Below, piece by piece: positions 1 to 12,518 of a stretch of 64,000 nucleotides of DNA. The notes beneath the pieces are model-generated. The model saw nothing but the letters and a program-made list of their open reading frames with translations, searched no databases and was not told the origin of the DNA. This stretch comes from Myrica gale. Taxonomy: Eukaryota > Streptophyta > Magnoliopsida > Fagales > Myricaceae. The stretch lies in NCBI GenBank assembly GCA_963930655.1, contig OZ005605.1, positions 5,153,501 to 5,217,500 of the forward strand, written 5' to 3'. Position 1 is the stretch's first letter. Each line of letters begins with the position of its first letter. The translations under genes and the position numbers were made by a program.

Positions 1-268
1 GGAGGCAATTAAGACACTTGTATCCATTAGGTGAAATCTCTAAAGGGAAAAGTCTTTTTGAACTCTAATTTATAACAAATGCGACACGTGTTTGATGGTT
101 GAATCTTTTCTAAATTTATGAAATTTAGTAATTCGTGGGTTCAATGTGTCAAAAGTAGTACTTGAGACCTTTATTCGAGATTATTTTAATAGTTTAAAGG
201 CTCGAAGTAACTTTTTTCTGATCTCTAATATAGAAAGGAAAAAAAACTCCCAAATTCAAAAAAAGAGA

Positions 269-1167
269 GGGAAAATACACTTTTCACCCACATACTACCA
301 GGGCAGTGACACATTGCACCCCAAACTACCATGTTTAAGACATGACATCCTCAAACTACCAATATTAGACACTTTGTACTATAAACTACCAATTTTGACA
401 CGTTACACCCTCCAACTACTAATATTAAACATTTTGCACCCTCTATTTGACAATAATACCCTTGAAAAAATAATAAATTGACAACAATATCTTAACTGTA
501 TACAAAATGAATCAAGGGCATTATCATTATTTTAGTCTCAAAATTTGAAAAATGGTGCAAAGTCAAAAATTGGTAGTTAGAGTAAGGGTGTGCAAATGTT
601 CCGGTTCCGGTACCGGAACCGGATCCCATTTTAGGGAAATTCCGGAACCGGAAAATTCCGGCGGAAATACCGGAAAATTCCGGTTCCGGTATATTTTATA
701 AAAATTTAAAAAATATTATAATTTTAATTTAGAGTTTACCTCTTTCAATTTAAATTTTTGATAAATGTTTAGTTGTTTACTTATTTGTATGATTAATTGT
801 TTGTTTAATAGTTTTTTTGTAAATTTAATTTAGAGTTTATTTTCATAATATTTATTTTGTTTTGAAATTTAGTTGTAATTTTAATTTATATTTATTTTGG
901 CATCTTGAAATAGTGAAATATTGTTTTGAAATTTAGTTGTTTAATTGTAATTTTAATTTAGAGTTATTTGGCCCACAAAAAACAACTTACCCTTAAGTTA
1001 CCGAAAATCCAATTTCCGGTGAGTACCGGAACCGGAATGACCCATTCCGATTCCATCCGGTTCCGTACTCACCCTTAAGTTAGAGGATATAATGTATCAA
1101 AATTGGTAGTTTAGGGTGCAAAGTGCAAAACCTATAGTAGTTTGTAGGTGAAAAATGTATTTTTCCC
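269..1167. mobile_element. Mutator-like MITE with long imperfect inverted repeats
   Basis: Both ends carry the same inverted sequence, GGGAAAATACACTTTTCACC on the left and GGGAAAAATACATTTTTCAC on the opposite strand at the right. The match continues through several 'CAAACTACCAATTTTGACAC'-like blocks. No coding capacity is visible. The flanks are A-rich, so a 9-bp target duplication cannot be judged. A later hAT-type insertion (583-1077) interrupts it. Confidence 0.55.
583..1077. mobile_element. hAT-type non-autonomous element (copy A)
   Basis: The element runs from TAAGGGTGTGCAAATG to CCGTACTCACCCTTA, which are inverted repeats of each other. It is flanked on both sides by the perfect 8-bp duplication AGTTAGAG (575-582 and 1078-1085), as expected for the hAT superfamily. 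Subterminal CCGGAACCGG-type motifs occur at both ends around an AT-rich core without a reading frame. It sits inside the MITE at 269-1167 and is therefore the younger insertion. Confidence 0.85.
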
Positions 1168-2090
1168 AAAAAAAAATGTCTATTAACCTTAAGAGTTGTC
1201 CAATTATTTGACCTATACTAATGGAAATGCTTAGTTTCAAGCGGGCTTTATTGAATAATCGAACAAAGTCTATCGAATCTGTCTTTCTACTCAAATCGCA
1301 GAAAATCCGAACTCATTTTTGTTTTATCTTGAAAAAAATGGGTGATTTGTGTCCGAACATATAAGAAACAGTTTCCATTATTGAAAAGAAACTGGTCTCA
1401 CGTTGCTTATTTTGACTTTAAGAAAAATTGAGATAAGATAAGAGTTTATAAACTTTAAACTCTTATCTTATCACACATAAGAGTCAAGTTTGGCGACGTG
1501 ACAGGACTGATAAAATTAAAAATATAATATTAAAAAATACTATTTGTAGTGCGTGCCACGTGCTATTTTATATTTAACATAAATCATCAGCTAATGTTTT
1601 AATTAAAATAATTAATCCCATTAGTATGCATGACACTCCCGATGTGGCCTTTCGGCTGTTAATTGAACCTTATCGGAACGGTATTAGGTTCTATTTTAAT
1701 CAAAGGTCATTTATGTATTAAGCAGCGTATTCCTTTACTATGATCTGGAATAACAGGCGTAGGATCTCCTCAATTTAAGTAACAAGTAACCAATCTAGAC
1801 CGTTCTGTTCCGTGATGATTAGATCCAACCTGCACCGTCCGATCCTACCACTCGTCGACCACCAGCAAAGCGATTTTCATGAACGAGATCGCTATTGACT
1901 CGTTTTCGTTTATATCTTTAGAAAAAAATATAAAATAAATAAACTCCGGGGAAAGGAAAAAAACCGCTCAAGGTAATTGCTTGCTTAAATGTCCGGCAGT
2001 TCGTTTCAATCCAAGACAATCTGGCCCTCCAAGGCCTCCGTACGAAAGTCCACTCCTCTAGAACTTGCTCGACGCTTAGCTCCTTGGCAA
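1168..2090. other. AT-rich intergenic spacer upstream of the OTU gene
   Basis: No gene is supported here. The stretch is AT-rich up to about 1620 and becomes more balanced near 1740-2090, where it probably forms the promoter of the downstream OTU gene. The short reading frames on both strands near 1918-2244 show no recognisable domain. Confidence 0.5.
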
Positions 2091-2093
2091 CAG

Positions 2094-2100
2094 TATATAA
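2094..2100 (+). promoter_or_regulatory. Candidate TATA box of the OTU gene
   Basis: The sequence TATATAA lies in a locally GC-richer stretch and would place transcription start near 2125. A long 5' untranslated leader with an intron ending at the acceptor AAAGCAG (4139) would then reach the start codon at 4159. The donor of that leader intron was not identified with confidence. Confidence 0.4.
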
Positions 2101-4158
2101 GGAGCATGAAGTGCACAACTTGCCATTTTTTCTCCTCTCCGCATTTTCTAGGGGTTCTACATCGTCATCAATTACATTCGTACGTTTTCCACAAATAGAG
2201 CAGTGACTTCTGAGAGCCTTATTTGAAATGCATTCCCTGACCAAAGCTTAGGGTTTTGTATATTGTATGGGTGCCGAATCCGACGTGATTGTTTGAGTGA
2301 GTTCTTACTCTGTTACTTTACAGTTTCACTATGCTTGAATGCTGAATTTGTGTATTGTGAATGATTAGTTTATTGGGTTATTGTTTTGGCGCTTTCAATC
2401 TTCTTCTGGTGTTGAGGATTTGGATGGTTGAAATTTGGGGTGGGTGGATGCGAGGATCCCTGTCTGCTTGAGTTTGGACGAACTCGCTCTCTGTTGTTCT
2501 TTCTTCTCTGTCGATTTCGATTTATTGTTTCCGAAGTTCTGAATTTCATATGGGGTCTTCGATTTCTGTTGTTGCCGTGTTTTGGATAGACGCTTTTATT
2601 CACTTCTTTTCTTGTTTATAGAAATTTGTTAATTGTTTTGTCGTTGTTTTTGTATTTGAATTGATTTCTACTATACTATGAACCCTAGCGGTGTGTTTCA
2701 TGCGTGTGTATATCTCAGCCAAACTCAGGTTTTTTTTTAAAGGGCTGACTTAAGGCTTCATTTTCCTCTTTTTTTTTAGAGAGAGAGAGAGCGAGAGAGG
2801 GAGGTTAACTATTAAAATGTTCACTTTATTAAAGCAAAGAGAGTTGGACTCGAGGTGGCGAACAGTACATGGTGGATAGTAATTTAATAAAGGATGTGCC
2901 TACAGTAGTTATCTTATATGGTGTCAGTTGTTGCAATAGCCATGATGTTTCATACGTGGATTCAGTATATATTTTTTGACAGTTATAATAAAGAAATATG
3001 ATGGAAAGAGGCGTAGATCGAAAAATGGGAAGGAGAGCTGATAGTTCTAATTTCGGACTATGGCCAAACAAAATAGTTCAATATGCTATATATCTTTCAA
3101 CGAAGATATATAAAATTCCACTATAATCTATTGTGGAGTTAATAATAAAGCCGTTTACTTTTTACTTCTGTTTGTACCATATGCTGTGTCGTCAAGTTAG
3201 CAAAACGTGGATGCTAAGGACTCTGCACACTTTCGAAAAGGATGGTAAAGAGATTATAACCAGTCTGAATTAAATAAAGTTTGTGTTCTTCCTTTTCTCT
3301 GTTCAGGGTGTGTATCTGGTCGTAGAGTATATCTAAAATGAACGAACTCCTCAGTTGAATATCTATCTAGCTGATTTCGTCTCTTTCTCTCTCTCTCTCT
3401 GTTGTAATTGTGCTGTCTAGGCAATTCGCTCGGTTTTATAGTATTCTATTTGATTGGTGTGGGACTTGGGGAATGCAGCGGCTAGAGTCCTTCCTCAAAT
3501 TGGCTTGCTCAATATGTTTATGATAGCTTTTAAGGGTAATCAAGGTTCTACTTGCACTGTGGGAATCCATCAGCTGGGTTCATCTCTCCAAATTGGCTTT
3601 CCTATTATTTTAATAATATTCTTATGGATAATCAAGCATCTACTCATTGTCATTTCATGCTGTACCAGCAGCTCCTGTATACTATTATATTTTCCTTTTG
3701 AATTTGTCACAGTAAACTAAAGCATTGTCTAAGCTCCAAACTATTTAATACACGCAAATATGGGTTCAACTTAAGCACAACTACTTGATGTGGGAACTTT
3801 TTTGCAGACATTGCAAATTGTAATGATTCTTAAGTAGTTCCTTGGCTTAGGACAAATCAGTTATTAGGGATGCAATAAATTGCAGCAGAAATGACTTCTT
3901 TTTCTCCTTAGTGCCCTTTTGGTAAGTCAGCTACATTACCATCTATTTAAACCTTTGGTCTGCAATCTGCAAGTTGATGCACAGCACCTAGTTTGACAAG
4001 AATTATTACATGTTAGTTTTATTGATTGGTTTAGGATGGTTGTGCTTATTGGAAATAAATCTAGTTGAATATCAATTTCTTACATAATTGAGAGCTATTT
4101 GGACAGATTATCCTAATTTGTTCTTCATGATGAAAGCAGGTCCTTTTTGGACTAAGAA

Positions 4159-7100
4159 ATGGCTGCATACGAACATTCGGATGTCATTCAGTGGGGTCTT
4201 CGACTTCTTGATGGGGATCCCATCAACTCTGGGTATTATGGTGGGGTAATACGTCATAATGCTGATGATGGTTATAATGGACTCTATCAAGGGCATTATG
4301 ACATGGAGCGTAATCATTTAGAGAATGATGAGGTTATTGCACGTACACTTCAAGAAGAGTTTTCGCAGCTTGCAGTCTCAGAAGCATCTGGATACTTGCA
4401 TGCAGGGGAAGAGCACTATCAATCATCAAATCTTGAACATGATTGGCATGGTCCATCAATGAACTACTATTGTTCAGGTAATCGGTTAAGCTGCTTTTTG
4501 GATACGTTTGGCATTCATCAGCTTACTTATATTAGTAACCTTGATAATTTTATCACTGTGTAGGCCATAATTGTGGCCAGGAAGGAGCTGATGATGAGGA
4601 GCGTTCTACTTCCTGCTCTAGCCCTGGTGATAGAGAGGACTATTCTTGTTCCTTTCAGCTAACCAATGAATTTGCACTTGATGGGGAAGCAGGCAGGAGA
4701 CTGGATCAAATGATTCCCATTCCTGTAAGTTTAACTTACATGATGTAGCACATATTTGTATGGTTCTTCTTGGTAAAGCCATTAAAGAAATATTCTGGAG
4801 TTATTTTGCCTTTTCCTTTGACTCATTCAGCATGTTTGGTTCTACATCACGCTGATGGTTCTTACTCATGTAGGAGCTTGTTGTGGTAGTTTAACGTTCG
4901 AGAAACTTCTATATTTTGTAGTCTTATCCATTCATATATTTCTAGGGGAATGAAATCTTTCTTAATATATTGATATTCTTGTTAGTGAATAAACGGCAAT
5001 TGGGTCTGAAATTAGGGGCTGCAGAGCATGTGATTGTTCCTAAGCATCACACATCAATTCCGAAGAGCAGCTCCTTATTTATGTGATCCAAAAGACTTCA
5101 ATTCTATTATCTTATTTAGCTAGCCCTTTTATGTTTCGTTTTTTCTAGTCTCTTAGGTCAACGAGCTTAGAATCTAAGAGCTTAACTACATCTTCACTCT
5201 TACCTTCTGAGTCAAGGGACTTAGGTGGATCAAGATATTTTGCTTTCTTTTCTCCTATAGAAAATTCTTTTCACAGCCCAATTTGATGACTCATGCTATG
5301 TACTTTGATTGCTAATTAGCTTTTAACTTGTCGTATAATTTCCAAGAGTTCTGAATTTTCAGATTCATGTATTACTATTGTATTTGCCACACTTATCTAT
5401 GTTTTATGTGTTACAGCATGTACCTAGAATTAACGGAGAGATTCCTTCAAGCGATGAAGTAACTTCAGACCATCAGAGACTTCTGGACAGGTATTAGTCT
5501 CTCGCTCTCTCTTTCCCCGTCGTTCAGTTGTGCTGTTTGTGACGAAGAAACTTGCAGCATGGTATTGATAGTTGACACTGTTTGTGCTCAGATTGCAGCT
5601 TTATGATTTTGTAGAGCACAAGATTCAAGGAGATGGTAATTGTCAGGTTTGTTTATCCTTATCCTTGAGCATCCTAGCAACTCCATAAGGATGTATCGGT
5701 GTGTTATTGTATATGCTGTGCTTTAATGGTAACAGATTTTCAATAAAACTTGCATTTTTATTATTTTCTTTTACAGTTTTGTGCCTTGTCAGATCAATTA
5801 TATCACACACCTGACAACCACAAATTGGTCCGGCAACAAGTTGTCAATCAGGTTTGTTGTTTGTATGGCTACTTTTTGTGGTGTCAACATCAATTTCTCG
5901 AAGTTCACATGGATATTGATGTCTCATTCACTTTTCTGTTTGTTGTCATCAGCTGACGTCTCATCCAGAGATTTACGAGGGATATGTTCCCATGGAATAT
6001 GATGATTATTTGGAGAAGATGTCCAAGTACTAATCAAACTCTTTCCCTTGTCTCGTTCTGTTAGAGATGCCTCTACACTAAGAATACCCATGCTAAATTT
6101 CACTTTAATTTACTAGGTGTGGTGAGTGGGGTGATCATGTCACATTGCAGGCTGCTGCAGATTTGGTATGATTTTATTTTCTTTGTTTGCTTTACTAATA
6201 TTAGGAAGTCCCATAAACTATCAAAGGTCATATATATGGATGTATATCCTAAGTCTTAGGCATATTGTAACTAAATTTTGTGTATTACAAATAAGTTATA
6301 ATGCAGCTTAAAAGGAATAAGTTTGGCAGTTGGATTCAATTTTCCATTTTTTTCTTGCAGCTGGGGAAGTTTTGACATGTCAAAACATTTATCTATCCTA
6401 CTCTAGATTTGGATAACCAAATAGTTTGCTTCTCAGAAGAAAATGGATCATGGAGAGTGTTGATATCTAACCTCATGTTATGCATTGTTTTTTTTTAGTG
6501 TATATTAAACTTTCTCGCATATGCTTTGCCTTTCCCGAAATGGTCTAGGATACAGCTTTTACGAGTTATTTAGATGATTCTTCTTAAATAATCTTGCATG
6601 TGCAAATTATAGAGAGATATGAGGGGATGACATTGCTCTGCCTCTATTCTTTTTCTTGTACTGCTTTCGGACATTCTCCAATCCATATCTAACTTCCTTT
6701 TTAGCCCACTGATTTTATCTCACTGTTACCTTCTGAAGATCAACTACTGCAGAATATAGGTGCATTTTATCCATGACTAGTGTAAATGTTTTGTTGCAGT
6801 ACGGTGTGAAAATTTTTCTTATTACATCTTTCAAGGATACCTGTTGCATAGAGATTCTTCCTAGCTTCAGGAAGCCAAATCGAGGTAACTTCCATTTATT
6901 TATTTATTTACGTTTTATAATGAGCATGTATGCATTTGATCGTTCTGGCTTGTGATGCCTTGGCAACGAATTTTCTGCTAATCCTCCTCTAATTCTCCTT
7001 GCAAGTTCTGTTTTCAGGTCTCAACTTTTTACCATTCTGCGTTTCAGTGATTTTTTTTCCCACTTTCCTCTGCTTTTTTCCTCGCATCATGCTGTTTGTA

Positions 7101-7895
7101 GTAATCCTGTTGAACCTTTACCTAATTTTATATTCTTGATCTACTTCAATGGCTTCTTTGCAAGTTGTGTTGTGGTTTTAAAACTGCTGCCACTTGCCAA
7201 AAAGTCATTAGCTGTGCCAAGGTTATAACATAGAGAAACTATGGAAATTGAATCTTGCAAAATGCGCCAACTGGTGTGTCACTTGTACGAGTAGTTTCTT
7301 TGTCTTCTTCACATCAGTTGGATATACCATTTCTGTTTTCAGTTGTTGGTTTGCTTCTTCTTCTTCTTTTGTCATTTTTGAAATTAATTATCTCAGTTAT
7401 TTAAATTTTCTATTTTATCTCCATTAAGCTTCACGCAATTAATCTGTTGTGCAGTTATTTTCGTGAGTTTTTGGGCTGAGGTGCATTACAACTCGATCTA
7501 TCCTCAAGGAGGTAATTATCACCATGCTTTTAGTGCTTGTTTTTGTTTGGACAAAAAGGCATAGATGTTTGAACGTGCTAGGCTGCTAGCCTAATTAACA
7601 TGAGCTTCAACCTAGACAATTTGAAGCATTTCTTATTTATTTATTTATTTATGTCTTTCATGCTTTTTCTTCCCCGATTTTTTTCTTGCCCCATGTTTGA
7701 ATGTTCTCAAGAAACTTTGGTTTTGATGTTTGTCCTGGTAGTCTTTTCCAATGTTGGACTGAGCTTTGCAGTTAGATTTTTCATTATGCCACATCAAAAA
7801 ATGCATGTCTTATTATTTTCACCTGTAATACAGATGTGCCCTCAAACGAGTTCAGAAAGAGAAAAAAGTGGTGGATGTTCGGGAATAGGCACTAA
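4159..7895 (+). CDS. OTU-domain deubiquitinase (OTU9/OTU10-like)
   Basis: Ten coding exons join in frame: 4159-4477, 4564-4724, 5417-5490, 5592-5646, 5777-5851, 5953-6026, 6117-6165, 6800-6884, 7455-7511 and 7834-7895. They give 336 residues, and every intron is GT-AG. The N-terminal half (1-185) is acidic and low in complexity. The OTU domain follows, with the catalytic motif GDGNCQ (D199, C202) and the late motif EVHYNSIY supplying His308. The protein ends in a basic, Trp-rich tail, KKWWMFGNRH. Family knowledge: such enzymes are cysteine proteases that remove ubiquitin from substrates in the cytosol or nucleus. Length and layout match the Arabidopsis OTU9/OTU10 group of about 340-360 residues. 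The start is the first ATG after a clear 3' splice site at 4139. All catalytic residues are present, so the gene looks functional. The exact paralogue is uncertain. Confidence 0.92.
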
Positions 7896-9551
7896 AAGAT
7901 GTCAGACTGGCGTGGGGCACAGGTCCGTCATTATACACAGTTCCTCCTTCAAGACTTGCACCAAATTCTCATACTTTTCAATAGTAATCTGCGCTTGATT
8001 ATTTTCTATTAAGAAGAACTCAATACACGTTCTTCTTTGTTCTGAATGTTTTATTATTGGTTTTTTGGACGAAATCCACTTCATGCAGTTATGTTTTTTA
8101 TTTAATGCACTATTGAAATCGAACGAAGTTCATATTTCCATTTTCCCTGGAAGATTAGGAAATATAGAACATGCTGAGTAATGATTATTAGGGGTGTGCA
8201 TTAGCGGTGGCGGTGATGAATATGTTATTCACCAGCACCGGCGGTAACATATAACCTGGTCCAGCGGTAACACCGGTGGCGGTTCACCGCTACAACTGCT
8301 GGGCCTGATTTTTGGGCCATTTGGGCCCTTTTGGGCCATTTAGGCCCCTTTTTTGGGTTCATGGCCATTTGGGCTACGAAATTGGTTTAGTCCACGAAAA
8401 CTTAAGTAGATGGCTGATTGTAATATTGTGGTAGTATTCAATATGAGGATATTGAAAATATGAAATGTACGTAAAGGAAAGAGAATGGCCCCAAAGCAAC
8501 ACTACCATGCACGGCATGCAGATAAAAATCTAAATATGTAGCATGGCCCCAAATCAACACTACCATGACTCAACCAACTTTGTGAAAGTAACCCATTAAA
8601 TATTTCAATTGATACCTAATTGAACCTCGTAGAGTTCCTAATTGAACAGTATCATATAAAAATCTAAACATGTAGGCTATAATATAAAAAAAATTGCACA
8701 TTGATCTAAATATCAAAAATAGAAGAATATAATGATCCATAATCTAAATATAAAGATTTAAAACAAATAATGAAATAAAAAAATGAATATAGTGAAAATG
8801 TATCTAAACATGTAGGCCATATTATTGATCATCATGACAATAATTAAGTTTAATCATGGAGATTCTTATCATATGACCTTTTTTCAATATGCCCAATTTT
8901 TTGAGAATGACCAAATCCAATATTTGATCATTCTCAATTAAAAAAACATAATTTTAATTTTTACTGACAAGTTGCAAAACTACAACAAAATTAACTACAC
9001 CTATAAGTTATAGATGTCTTTCGAAATCCCCTATTTTCCTGTTAATAACAGTGGTTCTGCTGCTTAGAGTTATTTTGCATGAACTGTTAATGATCCCTAA
9101 GAGTACTGTTAATACTCCCCTAAGAAGCAGAACACCTACCAAGCGGGGATGGGATCATTAACAGTTCATCATATATATGAATATTCTGAGAGGTATAGAG
9201 AAAGAGAATCTGTGGACTTACCGTGAACTTGAGCTGATTCAAACAACTTGAGAAAAGGGGTGAGATTTGAATGAGATAGAGACTTGAGAGGGAAAGAGAT
9301 ATTTTACAATGGCTGTTAGCTGAAGAAAAAGATATGAACGCAAGAGAGAGAGAGTAGCAAGAGAAATTGAGAAAAGGAAAGAGGGAAAGAGAGTTACCGT
9401 GAAACACCGAGGCTGAGATCGGCGGTGGTAGACGACTGGCGACGAGGAGGACGGTGGCAGACGGCGAAGTTCACTAGGCCGGAGGGGCGTCAGGAGTGGA
9501 CTCGGGAGGGTTGAGGTCTCGGGGAGGCAGGCTGGCAGGGCAGGCAAACTC

Positions 9552-9573
9552 GGGGGGGGGGGGGGGGGGGGGG
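9552..9573 (+). repeat. 22-base G homopolymer
   Basis: An uninterrupted run of 22 G residues lies in a purine-rich stretch inside hAT copy B. Such a run can fold into a G-quadruplex, and its exact length may be a sequencing or assembly artefact. Confidence 0.8.
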
Positions 9574-9882
9574 AGGTCGGGGAAGCCAAAAAAACCCTAA
9601 GGCTTTAGGGTTAAAATGACGTCGTATAACACTTAAAAAAAAACGGTTCTGGTGATGAACCACCAGGAACAAATTGCCTCCAAAGACAAATCTGTCCGAA
9701 GTATATGACTGAACGACAAAGATTATATTCCACAAATCTAATGGTGGAAAATTGTCCAGCTCATTTTATGAAATTCTTTGGCTTTCCGACAGGGCTTGGC
9801 GGCTCAATCACGCGAGTCCTTTCCTCTCTAATTTCTTTCTCCTTCTCCGATCGCTACTCTCTCTGCCGTTCTTGGTTCTCCT

Positions 9883-10197
9883 TCACCATCTCTGCCGAAC
9901 GGACCTCCTTCTCGCGCTGCTCTCCTTGCCTGGGATGGAACCATATAGGGCACTGTTTCGAAGATCTAGTATCGTCAAGTTCTGAAAGAACCCGAGCTCT
10001 GGACGCACCTTCGATTGGAGATTATTCCATGACAGATTGTTCCATGACCGATCCAAGGTGCTGAGAGATTCAAAGAGCCTACTTGAACCTCGTGGGATAG
10101 GCCATAACAACCATTTAGACGAGAAATCTATTTCCTCCAGTCCCAGATCGAACAAGCTCATCGGAACCTCTCTGCTGCTCCTCTCCTCCTTCTCCAT
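9883..10197 (-). pseudogene. Captured leucine-rich-repeat protein fragment
   Basis: A minus-strand frame of about 104 codons contains one LRR signature near its end (QNLTILDLRNSALYGSIP), preceded by PELGFF as in plant LRR receptor kinases. No kinase domain, signal peptide or further repeats are present. Its position between long inverted repeats marks it as a transduplicated fragment, not a host gene. The identity of the parent gene is inferred from the short motif only. Confidence 0.5.
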
Positions 10198-10228
10198 CTC
10201 TGCCGCTCCTCAGCTTAGCTAATGAGAG

Positions 10229-10621
10229 ATGGTGAAGGAGGAGAAAAAAACTTGGAGAGGAAAGAACAAAGGCGGTGGATCTCGATTCTCTCTAGCAATT
10301 CTCATTTTCATCGCAGTGCTTGTGCCGTTGGTTTTCTTCATCGGCCAAGGACTCCACACCACTGATGGAGACGATCTTCCCTTTGGTCCTAGAAGACAGA
10401 ATGTGGATTGGAGAGAGAGGATGAAATTGCAACATGTTAAATCTCTTTTCACAAAAGAGGTCATTGATGTTATCACGGCCAGCACAAGCGATATTGGGGC
10501 TTTGAGCCTTGATGTTTTCAAGAAAAACAACTTGTCTACTTCATGGAAAATCATTGGGGCAGAGACTCCAGTTGTTGATCCTTTTGGGAACCAAGCTGCA
10601 ACAATTTTTTTGTTTTTCTGA
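10229..10621 (+). pseudogene. Captured galacturonosyltransferase (GAUT-like) N-terminal fragment
   Basis: The 130-codon frame begins with a basic stretch, then a single hydrophobic segment (about residues 22-41), as in a type II Golgi protein. It continues with 'KEVIDVITAST' and 'DIGALSLDVFKKNNLS', which resemble the stem region of GAUT3/GAUT4-type pectin galacturonosyltransferases. The catalytic GT8 domain is missing and the frame runs into unrelated sequence. This is a fragment carried by the Pack-MULE, divergently oriented to the LRR piece. The family assignment comes from recalled motifs. Confidence 0.6.
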
Positions 10622-10986
10622 GTAAGCTGCTGCAATTGTTAGAAAAGAAACATGTAAGAGCTAAAGAGAGGGGCTGCTGCGTCACGCACGTGTAAAAGAA
10701 AATTGGAAGGAATATAGCCGCAAGTCGAGCCGGAAAGACAAAGAATTTCATTAAATGAGCTGGACAGTTTTCCACTGTTAGATTTGTAGAATATAATCTC
10801 TACCATTCAGTTAGATGCTTCGGATATATTACCTTCGGAGGCAATCCGTTCCTGTGAACCGCTCAGCGGTGGGCGGTTTCACTACCACCGCTATTTTCAC
10901 CGCTTCTCCGTGAAAATAGCAACCGCCACTACTCGCTACTAAGCGAGGAGCGGTGGGCAGTGGTGCGGTATAGTTAAACTCCTCTA

Positions 10987-11357
10987 ATGATTATTTCCAT
11001 AAATATTTCCTATTTCTTTAAAAAATAAATACCATTTGCAAATAAAAACAAAATAATACTTTCAAAAGATAGTATTAATGCGATTCAATATTTTATTAAG
11101 AAATTGCGTGATAAAGTACATCATTGTGGTGGGTCCAATCCCTTTTGGTAAGCCAAAATAAAGAGAGCCCCAAAATACGATCTTCATTCCATCCCTTACA
11201 AATTTACATCTTCTACTCTCAAAAAGTTTCTCATTGACAATTGGGGATACCCAAAAAGAGCATGAAGAAAGAGCCTAACCAAAACATCCTAAGAAACCAA
11301 AATGAACGGAAATATATATATATATCTGCGTTCGCTAGAGACCCTATAGTACACAAT
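10987..11357. other. Spacer and probable 3' region of TCP11
   Basis: This is AT-rich sequence without a supported frame. The portion close to 11357 is probably the 3' untranslated region of the minus-strand TCP11 gene. Confidence 0.4.
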
Positions 11358-11939
11358 CTATTGCTCCCTAAGCAACTCCTCCTGCCGACTCTCCTCTACC
11401 TCCTCAGTTGCCGTCGGCTGCAACAACAGCGCCGTGAACGGCATATGTCGGTACCCATGACTCGCCGCAGCTGCTGCTGCAGCAGCCGAGTACTCCATTC
11501 CCACTGGCTGACACAAATCCAGTCGACAACTCGGCGGCGGGGCCATTGTGAACATCCCGTGTCCACCGCTCACCGCCGTGAGAGGCTGAATCCGGCACGC
11601 GACGGAGTGCACGGAGGGGGATGAGGGAAGAGTGGTGGAGGACGTGGAAACGGTGGCTGGGACGGTGCCGGATCCTGTGGCGGCGATGATGGAGGGCTCG
11701 GCCTGGCGGAGCAACCACTCGATGGTCTCGCCGTCGGAGCGGTGACCGAGCTCGCGGGTTAGCTGGAATATGCGCGCCGCGCAGAGGGCCGGCATGCGGA
11801 TCCGGCGGCCGCGGCCGTTAACCTTGGTGTGTCGGTCTCTGGTGCGAGGGGGTGCGACCTGGGTTCTGGTAGTGGTGGCGGCGGGGACCACCGGCTTGGC
11901 TTCTTGGTCAGAGAGCTGGAGGGCCATGTCTGAGCCCAT
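11358..11939 (-). CDS. TCP11: TCP11, class I TCP transcription factor
   Basis: A single intronless frame of 193 residues. The TCP DNA-binding domain covers about residues 34-92: a basic region [12 protein letters not shown] followed by the helix-loop-helix with [23 protein letters not shown] and [11 protein letters not shown]. The shorter basic region is that of class I (PCF-type) TCPs. Downstream, the motifs [11 protein letters not shown] (137-147) and [11 protein letters not shown] (about 165-175) match TCP11 and separate it from TCP7, TCP21 and TCP20. An alanine run (152-159) and an acidic C-terminus complete the protein. Class I TCPs bind GTGGGNCC-type sites in the nucleus and regulate growth genes. 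The start is the first ATG; Met5 is an alternative. The leader (11940-12060) has GA-rich stretches. The gene is divergent from SIG6, its neighbour in Arabidopsis as well. Confidence 0.93.
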   Translation of the reverse strand: MGSDMALQLSDQEAKPVVPAATTTRTQVAPPRTRDRHTKVNGRGRRIRMPALCAARIFQLTRELGHRSDGETIEWLLRQAEPSIIAATGSGTVPATVSTSSTTLPSSPSVHSVACRIQPLTAVSGGHGMFTMAPPPSCRLDLCQPVGMEYSAAAAAAAASHGYRHMPFTALLLQPTATEEVEESRQEELLREQ

Positions 11940-12518
11940 GGGTTAGGGTTTTGGACGGTTGGAGATTGATCGGGGGAACCAGAGTGTGTGAGGGAGAGGA
12001 AGTGAGAGAGAGAGAGTTTAGGGTTTGTAGAGGGAGAAGTGGGTGCTGGTGGATTCTATTGACCCCACAGTGTCGCGCTTTTTATTGTTGACGAAGCGAC
12101 GGGAGTATGGTGGCGTGGTGCGATTTGAGGTCCCATTCATGGGATGGCGGTGGATCCCACACGTAGGTTAAATTCTCGATTTTTTTTTTTTAAATTCCTG
12201 ATTCTTTTGTTCTTGTGTTTGGGTGTTAATTTTTTTTTTTTAAAAAATCTTTAAATTCCTGATTCTTTTGTTCTTTTTTCACTCTCTTCTTGCGAGGTTG
12301 AATATAATTTATGTTTGAGTGTTAAAATTTTGGAAAGATTAAAATTTTATGGTATTAGATTTTGTGAAAAAGTGGAGAGGTGATTTTTAATATTTATTAT
12401 AGTGAAAAGTAAGATGTGATAAGGAGAAAGATTATATTGTAATTTTTTATTGTGTTAAAATTTTAGTAAGTGTAAATTTTTTTTAACAAAAACAACCATG
12501 ATTTTGACCTTCTGCATG
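11940..12518. other. TCP11 promoter and AT-rich spacer
   Basis: Upstream of the minus-strand TCP11 start is a GAGAGA-rich leader (about 11995-12025) and a TTTTTATTG element near 12080. From 12180 the sequence turns AT-rich, and the phrase 'AAATTCCTGATTCTTTTGTTC' is duplicated at about 12193 and 12253. No gene is seen. Confidence 0.4.

Larger units (their letters stand above)
9666..10852. mobile_element. Pack-MULE-like element with ~137-bp terminal inverted repeats
   Basis: The left end (about 9666-9802) and the reverse complement of the right end (about 10715-10852) are similar over roughly 137 bp. They share blocks such as GATTATATTC, ACAAATCTAA and TGTCCAGCTCATTT. Long terminal inverted repeats around unrelated host coding fragments are the hallmark of Mutator-type Pack-MULEs. 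Two captured fragments are visible between them: an LRR-like piece on the minus strand and a GAUT-like piece on the plus strand. A clean 9-bp target duplication was not found; only GAACC is shared by the flanks. Confidence 0.75.
8189..10986. mobile_element. Large hAT-type non-autonomous element (copy B) with nested Pack-MULE
   Basis: The ends TAGGGGTGTGCATTAG and, on the opposite strand, TAGAGGAGTTTAACTA are related inverted repeats. They are flanked by the perfect 8-bp duplication ATGATTAT (8181-8188 and 10987-10994). Subterminal AGCGGTGGCGGT-type blocks occur near 8200-8290 and 10855-10970. The interior has no hAT transposase. It holds AT-rich filler, a 22-G tract and a second transposon (9666-10852). 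At 2798 bp it is the largest of the six related elements here. Confidence 0.8.

Noticed and set aside
1918-2244. Minus-strand frame with CxxC pairs resembling a zinc protein
   Set aside because: The cysteine spacing fits no known family, and the frame overlaps the promoter and leader of the OTU gene on the other strand.
9120-9735. Minus-strand Pro/Ser-rich frames near the G tract
   Set aside because: The proline runs are translations of the 22-base homopolymer and purine-rich repeats inside a non-autonomous transposon.
10219-10635. Minus-strand frame opposite the GAUT-like fragment
   Set aside because: It is a shadow of the plus-strand coding fragment and has no domain of its own.
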